From the NCBI GenBank assembly GCA_943370175.1, contig CALRPU020000008.1, forward strand, positions 62,001-126,000: 64,000 nucleotides of DNA. Direction: 5' to 3'. The notes beneath the pieces were generated by a model. It was not told the DNA's origin and did not search any database. It worked only from the letters and a program-made list of their open reading frames with translations. The stretch is from Ideonella_A intermedia_A (lineage in GTDB: Bacteria; Pseudomonadota; Gammaproteobacteria; Burkholderiales; Burkholderiaceae_C). Position numbers and translations under genes: made by a program. Positions within the stretch are counted from its first letter, which is position 1; each line of letters opens with the position of its first letter. Shown piece by piece: positions 42,287-50,232 of the stretch.

Positions 42287-43041
42287 TGCACATGCCCGCC
42301 CACGCCCGTCCGGCCGCCGCCGTGGCCAGCATGCGTCAGGTGCCGTTGCCGATCACGCCCGAGCTGCCGTGCAGCTTCGACAGCTTCGTGCCTGGCGCCA
42401 ACGCGCCCGCGCTGGTGCTGTTGGCCGAGCTGGCCGAAGAGGCTTGCCAAAGCACCTCGCCGCCCCCCGTGTACCTGTGGGGGCCCGCCGGCTGCGGCAA
42501 ATCCCACCTGCTGCAAGCCCTGGCCGGGCGGGTGCAGGCCCTGGGCGGCAAGGCGGGCCATTTCGACGCGGGCACGCCCTTGCCCTGGGAACTGGACGAG
42601 GACCGCCACCTGACCGTGCTCGACCAATGCGACCGCTTCGACCTCGCGCGCCAGCAGGCGGCCTTCGCCTTGTTCGTCGACGCCAGCGCGCGCGGCACGC
42701 TGGTGGCCGGCGCCGGCGTGCCGCCACCGGTGGACCTCTTGCTGCGCGACGACCTTCGCACCCGGCTGGGCTGGGGCCATGTCATCGCGCTGCAGCCGCT
42801 GTCCGACGACGACACGCTGGCCCTGTTGCGCCAGAACGCCAGGGGCCGCGGCTACGGCCTCAGCGACGAACTGGCGCATTACGTGCTCAGCCATTTCCCG
42901 CGCGACCCGCAGCACCTGATGGCCTTGATGGACCGCGTGGACCGCTACTCGCTCGAGCACAAGCGCCCGTTGACCGTGCCGCTGCTCAAGCAGATGCTGC
43001 TCACCGAGCCGCTGAATCACCCGTTGGACCACCGGGTCTGA
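42286..43041 (+). CDS. hda: DnaA regulatory inactivator Hda
   Basis: 251 aa AAA+ protein that, bound to the replication clamp, stimulates DnaA-ATP hydrolysis to stop re-initiation. The clamp-binding motif is QVPLPI in MRQVPLPITPELP. Walker A is GPAGCGKSHLLQA, Walker B is LTVLDQCDRF and sensor 2/arginine region DPQHLMALMDRVDRYS. ATG 42286 is chosen because it overlaps the preceding stop as TGATG and has GGGG upstream. A start at 42331 would place the clamp motif at residue 3, as in some homologues, and remains possible. Confidence 0.93.
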   Translation: MHMPAHARPAAAVASMRQVPLPITPELPCSFDSFVPGANAPALVLLAELAEEACQSTSPPPVYLWGPAGCGKSHLLQALAGRVQALGGKAGHFDAGTPLPWELDEDRHLTVLDQCDRFDLARQQAAFALFVDASARGTLVAGAGVPPPVDLLLRDDLRTRLGWGHVIALQPLSDDDTLALLRQNARGRGYGLSDELAHYVLSHFPRDPQHLMALMDRVDRYSLEHKRPLTVPLLKQMLLTEPLNHPLDHRV

Positions 43042-43080
43042 AGGCGCCCGCCCGCTGCCAGACGCCTCCTGCCACCTGCC

Positions 43081-43770
43081 ATGCCCCTGCCCACGCCCGT
43101 GCCTGCGCTTTGCCTTTTCGACCTGGACCACACCCTGTTGCCGCTGGACTCCGACCACGCCTGGGGTGAGTTCGCCATCCGCCTGGGCTGGGTCGACGAA
43201 GCCAGCTTCCGGCGGGGCAACGACCATTTCTACGCCCAATACCTGGCGGGGCGCCTGGACATCGACGCCTACATCGACTTCACCACCGAGCCGCTGCGCC
43301 GGCACTCCGCCGACGAATGTGCCGCCGCGCACCGCCAGTTCATGGCCGAGGTGATCACACCGGCCATCCGGCCGCAGGCGCTGGCGCTGGTGCGCGAGCA
43401 CCAGGCCCGCGGCGACTGGGTGGCGCTGGTCACCGCCACCAACGAGTTCGTCACCGCCCCCATCGCCCAGGCCCTTGGCATCGACGCGCTGATCGCGGTG
43501 CGGTTGAAGCGCGACGCCGACGGCCGCCCCACCGGCCGCATCGACGGCGTGCCCACCTACCGCGAAGGCAAGGTCACCCGGGTGGCCGACTGGCTGGCCG
43601 AACGGGGCGCCGGCTGGGGCGATTTTTCATCCATCACCGTCTACAGCGACTCGCCCAACGACTTGCCGCTGCTCGAACGCGCGACCCATCCGGTCGCGAC
43701 CAACCCGGCCCCGGCCCTGGCAGACATTGCCCGGGCTCGGGGCTGGCGCATCCTGGACCTGTTCACATGA
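43081..43770 (+). CDS. HAD-IB family phosphatase (SerB-like)
   Basis: 229 aa. Motif I is LFDLDHTLLPLDSDHAW (Asp nucleophile), motif II LVTATNEF, and motif IV TVYSDSPNDLPLLERA. The cap domain lies between motifs I and II. HAD-IB members dephosphorylate small phosphoesters such as phosphoserine or histidinol phosphate; the gene is not the main serB by context. Conserved position between hda and pcnB; ATGA overlap with pcnB. Confidence 0.92.
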   Translation: MPLPTPVPALCLFDLDHTLLPLDSDHAWGEFAIRLGWVDEASFRRGNDHFYAQYLAGRLDIDAYIDFTTEPLRRHSADECAAAHRQFMAEVITPAIRPQALALVREHQARGDWVALVTATNEFVTAPIAQALGIDALIAVRLKRDADGRPTGRIDGVPTYREGKVTRVADWLAERGAGWGDFSSITVYSDSPNDLPLLERATHPVATNPAPALADIARARGWRILDLFT

Positions 43771-45449
43771 TCAAGAAGCTCATCGACAAGCTGCTCGGCA
43801 AGCCGGCGGCCAAGGTGGCCGCCCCGGCCCACGACGCCCACGCCGCCCCCACCGGCCCAGTGCTGGGCAAACGCGTGGAAATCGCCCAGGCCGACCACGG
43901 CATCGACCCCAAGCTGCTCGACGACCGCGCGGTCAAGGTCGTGCAGACCCTGGCCGATGCGGGCTACGAGGCCTACATCGTCGGCGGCGCCGTGCGCGAC
44001 CTGCTGCTGGGCCTGCGCCCCAAGGACTTCGACGTGGCCACCAACGCCACACCCGAGCAGGTCAAGGGCCTGTTCCGGCGTGCGTTCATCATTGGCCGGC
44101 GCTTTCGCATCGTTCACGTGGTCCACGGCCGCGGGCGCGAGCACGAGGTGATCGAGGTCTCGACCTTCCGCGCCGTCATGGACCCGGCGGCCGCTGAGCA
44201 GGTGCCGGGCAACGAAAAGACCCTCAAGCGCGGCGAAAAGGACGTCAGCACCACCCGGGTGGTGGACGCCGAGGGCCGGGTGCTGCGCGACAACGTGTGG
44301 GGCCCGCAGATCGAGGACGCCGCCCGCCGCGACTTCACCGTCAACGCCATGTACTACGACCCGCAGCGCCAGCTGGTGGTGGACTACCACGGTGGCTTGC
44401 AGGACTCGCGGGCCAAGCTGCTGCGCATGATCGGCGATCCGGTCACCCGCTACCGCGAAGACCCGGTGCGCATCATCCGCGTGCTGCGCTTCGCGGCGAA
44501 GCTGGGCTTCGAGATCGAGCCCAAGACCCGCGCGCCCATCAAGGACATGGCGCCGCTGCTCGAGAACGTGCCGCCGTCGCGCCTGTTCGACGAGATGATC
44601 AAGCTGCTGCAGACCGGGCACGCCATCAAGAGCATCGCCGAGCTGCGCAAGCAGGGCCTCTCGCGAGGCATCTTCCCGGTGCTGGACGCCGCGCTGACCG
44701 AGCTGCCTGGCCAGCCCAACCGCGCGCGCTTTGTCGAGGCCGCGTTGGCGGACACCGACCGCCGCGTGGGCGAGGGCAAGCCGGTGGCGCCCAGCTTCAT
44801 GCTGGCCTGCCTGCTGTGGCATGACGTGCTGCAGGGCTGGCAGGCTCAGAAGGCGAAGGGCGAGGCACCGTTTCCGGCGCTGCAGCAAGCGGTCGACGCG
44901 GTGTTCGACGCGCGCATCGGCGACATCTCCGGCCGCGGCAAGCTGGGTGCCGACATGCGCGAGATCTGGCTGATGCAGCCGCGCTTCGAACGCCGCGTGG
45001 GCAACGCGCCCTTCTCGCTGGTCGAGCAGCCGCGCTTCCGCGCCGGCTTCGACTTCCTGCGCCTGCGCGCCGACGTCGGCGAGGTCGATGCCGCGCTGGC
45101 CGAGTGGTGGGAAGATTTCTCGCTGGAAAACGAAGACGGCCGCCGCGGCATGATGGACGACCTGAAGGCGGCGCAACGTCCGCGCGCCGTCAAGTCGTCC
45201 GCCCGGGGCCCGGCGGCGGGCGACGCGACCAGCGCACCGGCCGCCGGCCGGCACGCCGACGACGGCGGCGATGACGCCAACGACCGCGACGCCGGCGACG
45301 ACGAGGCCGATGACCTGCCGCCCAGCGACGGCACCCCCGCCCCCCGCAAGCGCCGCCGCCGCCGCCGCAAGCCGGCCGGCGCCCGCGGCGACGCGGGGTC
45401 CACGGCGTCGGGCGGTGGCGGCACGGGGGGAGCCGGTGGCGCCGGCTGA
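43767..45449 (+). CDS. pcnB: Poly(A) polymerase I
   Basis: 560 aa class II nucleotidyltransferase adding 3' poly(A) tails that promote RNA decay. The catalytic core is IVGGAVRDLLLGLRPKDFDVATNATPEQVKGLFRRAF, then RRDFTVNAMYYDP and RYREDPVRIIRVLRFAAKLGF. An extended C-terminal tail (about 480-560) is Ala/Asp/Gly-rich with an RKRRRRRRKP cluster, longer than in E. coli; it may bind RNA or partner proteins. The start is the ATG of an ATGA overlap with the HAD gene; the 3' end overlaps folK. Confidence 0.95.
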   Translation: MIKKLIDKLLGKPAAKVAAPAHDAHAAPTGPVLGKRVEIAQADHGIDPKLLDDRAVKVVQTLADAGYEAYIVGGAVRDLLLGLRPKDFDVATNATPEQVKGLFRRAFIIGRRFRIVHVVHGRGREHEVIEVSTFRAVMDPAAAEQVPGNEKTLKRGEKDVSTTRVVDAEGRVLRDNVWGPQIEDAARRDFTVNAMYYDPQRQLVVDYHGGLQDSRAKLLRMIGDPVTRYREDPVRIIRVLRFAAKLGFEIEPKTRAPIKDMAPLLENVPPSRLFDEMIKLLQTGHAIKSIAELRKQGLSRGIFPVLDAALTELPGQPNRARFVEAALADTDRRVGEGKPVAPSFMLACLLWHDVLQGWQAQKAKGEAPFPALQQAVDAVFDARIGDISGRGKLGADMREIWLMQPRFERRVGNAPFSLVEQPRFRAGFDFLRLRADVGEVDAALAEWWEDFSLENEDGRRGMMDDLKAAQRPRAVKSSARGPAAGDATSAPAAGRHADDGGDDANDRDAGDDEADDLPPSDGTPAPRKRRRRRRKPAGARGDAGSTASGGGGTGGAGGAG

Positions 45450-45927
45450 GCACGGCGCGTACATCGGCGTGGGCGCCAACCTGGGCGACGCCCAGGCCCG
45501 CGTGCTGGCCGCCATCGCCGACTGCGGGGCCATCGACGGCACCCGCCTGATCGCGCGTTCACCGCTGTACCGCACCGCGCCAGTCGATGCCGGTGGCGAC
45601 GACTACATCAACGCCGTGTTGCAGCTGGGCACGCTGCTGGACCCGCTGCCGTTGCTCGACGCGCTGCAGGCCATCGAAGCCCGGCATGGCCGCGAGCGGC
45701 CCTACCGCAACGCGCCGCGCACCCTGGACCTGGACCTGCTGCTCTACGGCGGTCAGCGCATCGACACGCCTCGGCTGACGGTGCCACACCCGCGCCTGCA
45801 CCAGCGCGCTTTCGTGTTGCGCCCGTTGCTGGACATCGCGCCGGCGCTGTGCCTGCCCGGCCTGGGCGCGGCGCAATCGCACCTGGCGGCGGTGGCCGAC
45901 CAGCGGATCGAACGCCTGCCCCTGTGA
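45436..45927 (+). CDS. folK: 2-amino-4-hydroxy-6-hydroxymethyldihydropteridine diphosphokinase
   Basis: 163 aa from GTG 45436, which lies inside the pcnB 3' end (14-base overlap) and gives the usual length. It transfers pyrophosphate from ATP to the pterin in folate synthesis. YIGVGANLGDAQARV opens the fold; the HPPK signature is RNAPRTLDLDLLLYGG; VPHPRLHQRAFVLRPL follows. A GTG start is inferred because no ATG fits. Confidence 0.94.
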   Translation: MAPAEHGAYIGVGANLGDAQARVLAAIADCGAIDGTRLIARSPLYRTAPVDAGGDDYINAVLQLGTLLDPLPLLDALQAIEARHGRERPYRNAPRTLDLDLLLYGGQRIDTPRLTVPHPRLHQRAFVLRPLLDIAPALCLPGLGAAQSHLAAVADQRIERLPL

Positions 45928-45934
45928 GTCCCCG

Positions 45935-46288
45935 ATGAACTCGATTCCCATCTCGGTCCAGACCATCGGCCTGCTGATCGCGTCCAACGTCTTCATGACG
46001 ATCGCGTGGTACGGGCACCTGAAAAGCCTGAACGACAAGGCCTGGTACGTCGCCGCGTTGATCAGCTGGGGCATCGCGCTGTTCGAGTACCTGCTGCAGG
46101 TGCCGGCCAACCGCATCGGCTACGCCGGCGGTTTCAGCCTGGCCCAGCTGAAGATCATGCAGGAGGTGATCACCCTCACGGTGTTCGTCCCCTTCGCGAT
46201 GATCTTCATGAACCAGCCCTTCCGCATGGACTTCGTCTGGGCCGGGCTGTGCCTGGTCGGGGCGGTGTACTTCATTTTCCGGGGCTGA
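45935..46288 (+). CDS. DUF486 / DMT-type small membrane protein
   Basis: 117 aa with four predicted membrane segments (about 10-28, 38-55, 70-92, 98-115), as in small-multidrug-resistance-like DMT proteins. DUF486 sequence: ASNVFMTIAWYGHLK, LLQVPANRIGYAGGFSLAQLKIMQEVITL. The role is unknown. It starts 7 bases after folK, so it is the last gene of the run. The 48-base gap to convergent degQ shows nothing notable. Confidence 0.9.
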   Translation: MNSIPISVQTIGLLIASNVFMTIAWYGHLKSLNDKAWYVAALISWGIALFEYLLQVPANRIGYAGGFSLAQLKIMQEVITLTVFVPFAMIFMNQPFRMDFVWAGLCLVGAVYFIFRG

Positions 46289-46336
46289 CGCGCCCGCGCC
46301 AGCCCGGCCACCCCAACCAGCCCGGCGGGTGGGCGC

Positions 46337-47890
46337 TCAGCCCAGCTTCACCGGCACGAAGATGCGTTCGCCATTGCGCCACACCAGCAACGCGACCTGC
46401 TTGGGCTGGCCCTTGAGCTGATCGCGCACCTGCGCGGCCGACTGCACCGGCCTGCCATTGACGGCCAGCAGCACGTCGCCTTCTTCCACACCGGCCAGTG
46501 CCGCCGCGCCGCTCACGTCCTCGACCACCAGGCCCTGGTCCAGTTCCGACTGGCGCTTCTCATCGGCATTGAGCGGCCGCAGGGCCAGTCCCAGCCGACC
46601 GCCCGGCGCGGCCTCGCTGCCGGCGTCGGCGCGCTTGTCGTCGGGCTCCGCGGTGCCCAGCTTGATGTCGAACTCTTTCCACGCCTTGTCGCGCCAGACC
46701 TTGAGCGTCACTTTTTCGCCGGGCGCGGCCAGCCCGATCTGGCTGGACAGGCTGCCCGAGCGCTCGATGGGCCGGCCATTCACCTCGGTGATCACGTCGC
46801 CCGCCTTGAGGCCCGCGCTTTGCGCCGCGCTGTCGGGCGTGACCTGGGCGATCAGCGCGCCGTCCGGTCGCGGCAGGCCGAAGGACTCGGCGAGCGCCTG
46901 GTTCAGGTCCTGCACCTGCACGCCCAGGCGGGCGTGGCGGGCGCGGCCGGTGTGGACGATCTGGTCTTTCACCTTCAGCGCCACGTCGATGGGAATGGCG
47001 AAGCTCAACCCCTGGAAGCCGCCGCTTTGCGAGTAGATCTGGGCGTTGATCCCGACCACCGAGCCGCCGCCGTCGAACAGCGGCCCGCCCGAGTTGCCGG
47101 GGTTCACGGCCGCGTCGGTCTGGATGAAAGGCACCACGGCGTCGCCCGGCAAAGAACGGCCCTTGGCGCTGACGATGCCCGAGGTCGCGGTCTGCTCGAA
47201 GCCATAGGGCGCGCCGATGGCCAGCACCGGGTCGCCGACCTCCAGCACGCGCGGGTCGCCCAGGCGCACCGTCGGCAGGTTCTTGGCGTCGATGCGCAGC
47301 ACGGCGATGTCGGTCACCGGGTCGCTGCCCAGCACCTTGGCCGAGAACTCGCGTCGGTCGCTGAGCTTGACCGTCACCTCCTTGGCGTCGCGCACCACGT
47401 GGGCATTGGTCAGGATCAGGCCGTCGCCGCTGATGATGAAGCCCGAACCCTGGCCGCGGAAGGGCACCGACGGCTGGCCCCGCTGGCCACGCTGCTGGAA
47501 GCCCGGCATGCCGCGAAAGAATTGGAAGAAAGGGTCGTTCTCCATGCCCTGGGGCAGGCCCTGTTCCTCGCGCGAGGCCTTGTGCAGGCCTTCCACCGTC
47601 ACGCCCACCACCGCCGGTCCGCCCTGGCGCACGATGGCCCGGTAATCCGGCGCGGCCGCGGGGGCGATCGCGCCGCGGCCGGGCTCGGTGATGGCGGCGC
47701 CCGCGTTCGGGCCGAGCGCGGCCAGCGCCGTGCCGTGTTGGGTCGAGTCGCCCGCGCCGTTGGCGTCGGTCGCTCGGCCGGCGGCCGGCTTGTTCAGCGT
47801 CAGCCAGGCGGGCAGGTCGAACGCACCAGCGGTGCCGGCGGCCAAAACACCCGCGGCCACCAGGGCCGCGGCAAGGGACGTCTTTTTCAT
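46337..47890 (-). CDS. DegQ/DegP-type periplasmic serine endoprotease
   Basis: 517 aa. Signal peptide MKKTSLAAALVAAGVLAAG, cut after AGA. The HtrA protease domain has triad motifs LTNAHVVRD (His), SDPVTDIAVL (Asp) and NPGNSGGPLF (Ser). Two PDZ domains follow (about 310-400 and 420-515). A Gln/Gly-rich insert (FQQRGQRGQPSVPFRGQG) near the LA loop is like DegP. It degrades or refolds misfolded envelope proteins. A strong GGAGGAAAGCG precedes the ATG. It lies 57 bases after the sensor kinase gene, so the two-component system may control it as an operon. Confidence 0.94.
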   Translation of the reverse strand: MKKTSLAAALVAAGVLAAGTAGAFDLPAWLTLNKPAAGRATDANGAGDSTQHGTALAALGPNAGAAITEPGRGAIAPAAAPDYRAIVRQGGPAVVGVTVEGLHKASREEQGLPQGMENDPFFQFFRGMPGFQQRGQRGQPSVPFRGQGSGFIISGDGLILTNAHVVRDAKEVTVKLSDRREFSAKVLGSDPVTDIAVLRIDAKNLPTVRLGDPRVLEVGDPVLAIGAPYGFEQTATSGIVSAKGRSLPGDAVVPFIQTDAAVNPGNSGGPLFDGGGSVVGINAQIYSQSGGFQGLSFAIPIDVALKVKDQIVHTGRARHARLGVQVQDLNQALAESFGLPRPDGALIAQVTPDSAAQSAGLKAGDVITEVNGRPIERSGSLSSQIGLAAPGEKVTLKVWRDKAWKEFDIKLGTAEPDDKRADAGSEAAPGGRLGLALRPLNADEKRQSELDQGLVVEDVSGAAALAGVEEGDVLLAVNGRPVQSAAQVRDQLKGQPKQVALLVWRNGERIFVPVKLG

Positions 47891-47947
47891 CGCTTTCCTC
47901 CGTCAACGGACTCGGCGCACCCGAACGGGCTCGCCACGGCCTGGACC

Positions 47948-49303
47948 TTAGGACGCGGCGGTGAGGCCTTCGTGAGCCGCCGATGAAGCGAAAGTGAGGG
48001 CGGGCAGGCGGAGTTCGGCCCGCAGGCCGCTCTGCGGCGAGCGGTCCAGCGCGACCGTGCCGCCATGGCGCTCGGCGATGCTGCGCACGATGGCCAGGCC
48101 CAGGCCGCTGCCCTCGGCGGGGGTGGCGCTGCGGCGGTAGAAGCGGTCGAACACGCGCTCGCGGTCGTCCGGCGGGATGCCCGGGCCGGCGTCGTCCACG
48201 CGCAGCACGGCCTGGTCGCCCAGGCGCTCGACGCCGACGGCCACCGGCGTGCCCGGCGGGCTGTGGCGCAGCGCGTTGTCGATCAGGTTGCGCAGCAGCA
48301 AGCGCAGGGCGACCGCGTCGCCCTCCACCGGCACCGCGCCGGTGGCTTGCAGGTCCAGTGCGCTGCCGCGCTGCAAGGCGAGCGGCACGGTGTCGGCCAT
48401 CACCTCGCGGGCGAGCTCGGCCAGGTCCACGCGCTGTGCCGGGGCGGGCGGTGCGCCCGGCTCGCTGCGGGCCAGCGCGAGCAGCTGCTCGACCAGGCGC
48501 GCGCTGCGCTCTATGCCCCGCGCCAGCTCGGCCTGCGCGGCGCGGCGCGCGGCGTCGTCGGGCGCGCGTTCGAGCAGGGTCAGCTGCAGCTTCAGGGCGG
48601 TCAACGGCGAGCGCAGCTCATGGGCCGCGTCGGCCACGAAAGCGCGCTGGCCGTCCAGTGATCGGGCCAGCCGCGCCAGCAGCGCGTTCAGGGCATCCGC
48701 CAGCGGCGCCACCTCGTCGGGCAGGCCGCTGGCGGGCAGTGGCGACAGCGCGTCGGCATCGCGTCGGCGCACCGCGACCGCCAACTGCTGCAGCGGGCGC
48801 AGGGTCAGCGCCGTCAGCCACCACAGGGCGGCACCCAGCAGCGGCGCGACGGCGGCCAGCGGCAGCACGCTGCGCAGTGCGGCGTTGGCGGCCAGGTGCT
48901 GACGGATGCGCAACGGCTGGGCCACCTGGATCACCCGGTCGCGCGTGGCCACGCTGAAGGTGCGCCAGCGCTCGGGCCCGGCCTCGACGTCGGCCCAGCC
49001 GATCAGCGCGCGCGCTGGCAGCGCCGAATGCGGGCGCGAGGCGTAGATGGTGCGACCGTCGGCCGTCCAGATCTGGATCACCACGTCCAGCTCTTCGTCG
49101 TTGAGCGCTGCGGCCTGGTCGGGCGCGATCTCGCCCTGGTCGCGCAGCGACAAGGCCATCTGGCGCAGCTGATAGTCGAACAGCGCCTCGGTTTGCGCGA
49201 GCACGCTGCGGTAGGTCAGTCCGCCGGTGAGCAGCGCGGCCAGCGCCAGCAGGGCCAGCAGGCTCAGCAGCAGCCGCCAGCGCAGGGAATGCACGGCGAT
49301 CAT
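47948..49303 (-). CDS. Two-component sensor histidine kinase (QseC/TctE-like)
   Basis: 451 aa inner-membrane kinase. First membrane helix at about 8-30, a periplasmic 2CSK-type sensor (about 31-155), second helix about 145-170, HAMP-like linker. The HisKA box is AFVADAAHELRSPLTALKLQ (His phosphoacceptor). ATPase boxes: N LLRNLIDNALRHS, G1 VDDAGPGIPP, F VFDRFYR, G2 GSGLGLAIVRSI. The start overlaps the regulator stop as ATGA. The stimulus is unknown; the downstream protease suggests envelope stress. Confidence 0.94.
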   Translation of the reverse strand: MIAVHSLRWRLLLSLLALLALAALLTGGLTYRSVLAQTEALFDYQLRQMALSLRDQGEIAPDQAAALNDEELDVVIQIWTADGRTIYASRPHSALPARALIGWADVEAGPERWRTFSVATRDRVIQVAQPLRIRQHLAANAALRSVLPLAAVAPLLGAALWWLTALTLRPLQQLAVAVRRRDADALSPLPASGLPDEVAPLADALNALLARLARSLDGQRAFVADAAHELRSPLTALKLQLTLLERAPDDAARRAAQAELARGIERSARLVEQLLALARSEPGAPPAPAQRVDLAELAREVMADTVPLALQRGSALDLQATGAVPVEGDAVALRLLLRNLIDNALRHSPPGTPVAVGVERLGDQAVLRVDDAGPGIPPDDRERVFDRFYRRSATPAEGSGLGLAIVRSIAERHGGTVALDRSPQSGLRAELRLPALTFASSAAHEGLTAAS

Positions 49304-50091
49304 GGCGGGGGGTCGTTGGGCGGCAACGGCGGGTTCGGGGCGGTGGGGTTGTCGGTGGGGACGCCGGGCGGCTCGGGGCTCAGGAAGTAGCCGACGCCGC
49401 GCATGTTGCCGATGAAGTCGGCGCCCAGCTTGCGGCGCAGCTGCATCACGTAGACCGACACCGCGTTGCTTTCGATCTCTTCGCCCCAGCCGTACAGGCG
49501 GTCCTCGAGTTGCGCCCGCGACAGCACGGCCCCGGGCCGGGTCATCAAGGCCTCCAGCACCGCCAGTTCGCGGCCGGACAGCACCACCGGCACGCCGTGG
49601 CGCGTGACCTGGCGCGTGGCCAGGTCGAACTGCACCTGGCGGTGGCTCAGCACCGACTGGGCGCGGCCGCCATGGCGGCGCATCACGGCGCGAATGCGGG
49701 CCGTCAGTTCGTCGAGGTCGAAGGGTTTGACGAGGTAGTCGTCGGCGCCGCTGTCCAGGCCGCGCACGCGGTCGCCGGGCGCGTCGCGGGCGGTCAGCAC
49801 GATGACGGGCGTGCGGTCCTCTCGGTGGCGCAGCGCGCGCAGCAGCGACAAGCCGTCGCGCGGCGCCGCGCCGGTGGCGCCCGCTGCGGGGGGCGGAGCC
49901 ATTGCGCCGGGGGCGGGGCCGCCCTCGGGCAGGCCAAGGTCCAGCAACACCAGGTCGAAGCGCTCCGTCGCCAGCACGGCGTGCGCCGCGCTCAGGTCGC
50001 GCACCCAGTCGACCGCGTGCCCTTCCTGGCGCAACGCGGCCCGCAGGCCTTCGCCGATCATCCGGTCGTCTTCAACGAGCAGCAATCGCAT
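49300..50091 (-). CDS. OmpR-family response regulator with an insert in the receiver domain
   Basis: 263 aa. Receiver: LLLVEDD (Asp9/10), phosphoacceptor Asp51 in VLLDLGLPEGG, conserved Thr in VIVLTARD and Lys in YLVKPFD. Directly after the phosphorylation loop there is an Ala/Pro/Gly-rich insert (about residues 59-77, GPAPGAMAPPPAAGATGAAP region) absent from ordinary regulators, where LPxxDGL is continuous. The C-terminal winged helix includes LSGRELAVLEALMTRPGAVLSRAQLEDRLY. Pro-rich tail (NPTAPNPPLPPNDPPP). Divergent from edd. Confidence 0.94.
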   Translation of the reverse strand: MRLLLVEDDRMIGEGLRAALRQEGHAVDWVRDLSAAHAVLATERFDLVLLDLGLPEGGPAPGAMAPPPAAGATGAAPRDGLSLLRALRHREDRTPVIVLTARDAPGDRVRGLDSGADDYLVKPFDLDELTARIRAVMRRHGGRAQSVLSHRQVQFDLATRQVTRHGVPVVLSGRELAVLEALMTRPGAVLSRAQLEDRLYGWGEEIESNAVSVYVMQLRRKLGADFIGNMRGVGYFLSPEPPGVPTDNPTAPNPPLPPNDPPP

Positions 50092-50160
50092 GGTGGGTCG
50101 AGGGTCCGTGGCGCACAAGCGCGATGCTACGGTTTGGTCGACGCCTTGGTCGGCACGCCA

Positions 50161-50189
50161 TTGACGATGTAACCAAGTTACACCAAAAT
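50161..50189 (+). promoter_or_regulatory. Presumed edd-eda promoter
   Basis: -35 TTGACG (50161-50166), 17-base spacer, -10-like CAAAAT (50184-50189; four of six consensus bases). Start of transcription near 50196 would exclude the ATG at 50188 and support 50233. The HexR-like site fills the spacer. Confidence 0.5.
50168..50182. promoter_or_regulatory. HexR-like operator TGTAACCAAGTTACA
   Basis: A perfect inverted repeat TGTAAC-CAA-GTTACA, close to the described HexR sites (TGTAA-N5-TTACA). It lies between the -35 and -10 elements of edd, a repressor position. HexR releases DNA on binding KDPG, the Edd product. No hexR gene is in the window. Confidence 0.65.
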
Positions 50190-50232
50190 GAATCCCTCGA
50201 TTACACGCGGTGCTGCCCACCGCCACGCCGCC

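Noticed and set aside
45350..45430. GC-rich triplet run at the end of pcnB as a separate repeat element
   Set aside because: It is explained by the Arg-rich and Gly-rich codons of the PcnB tail; there is no fixed repeat unit.
50188..50232. ATG 50188 as the edd start
   Set aside because: It overlaps the presumed -10 box and lies 6 bases after the HexR-like dyad; family alignment starts at 50233.
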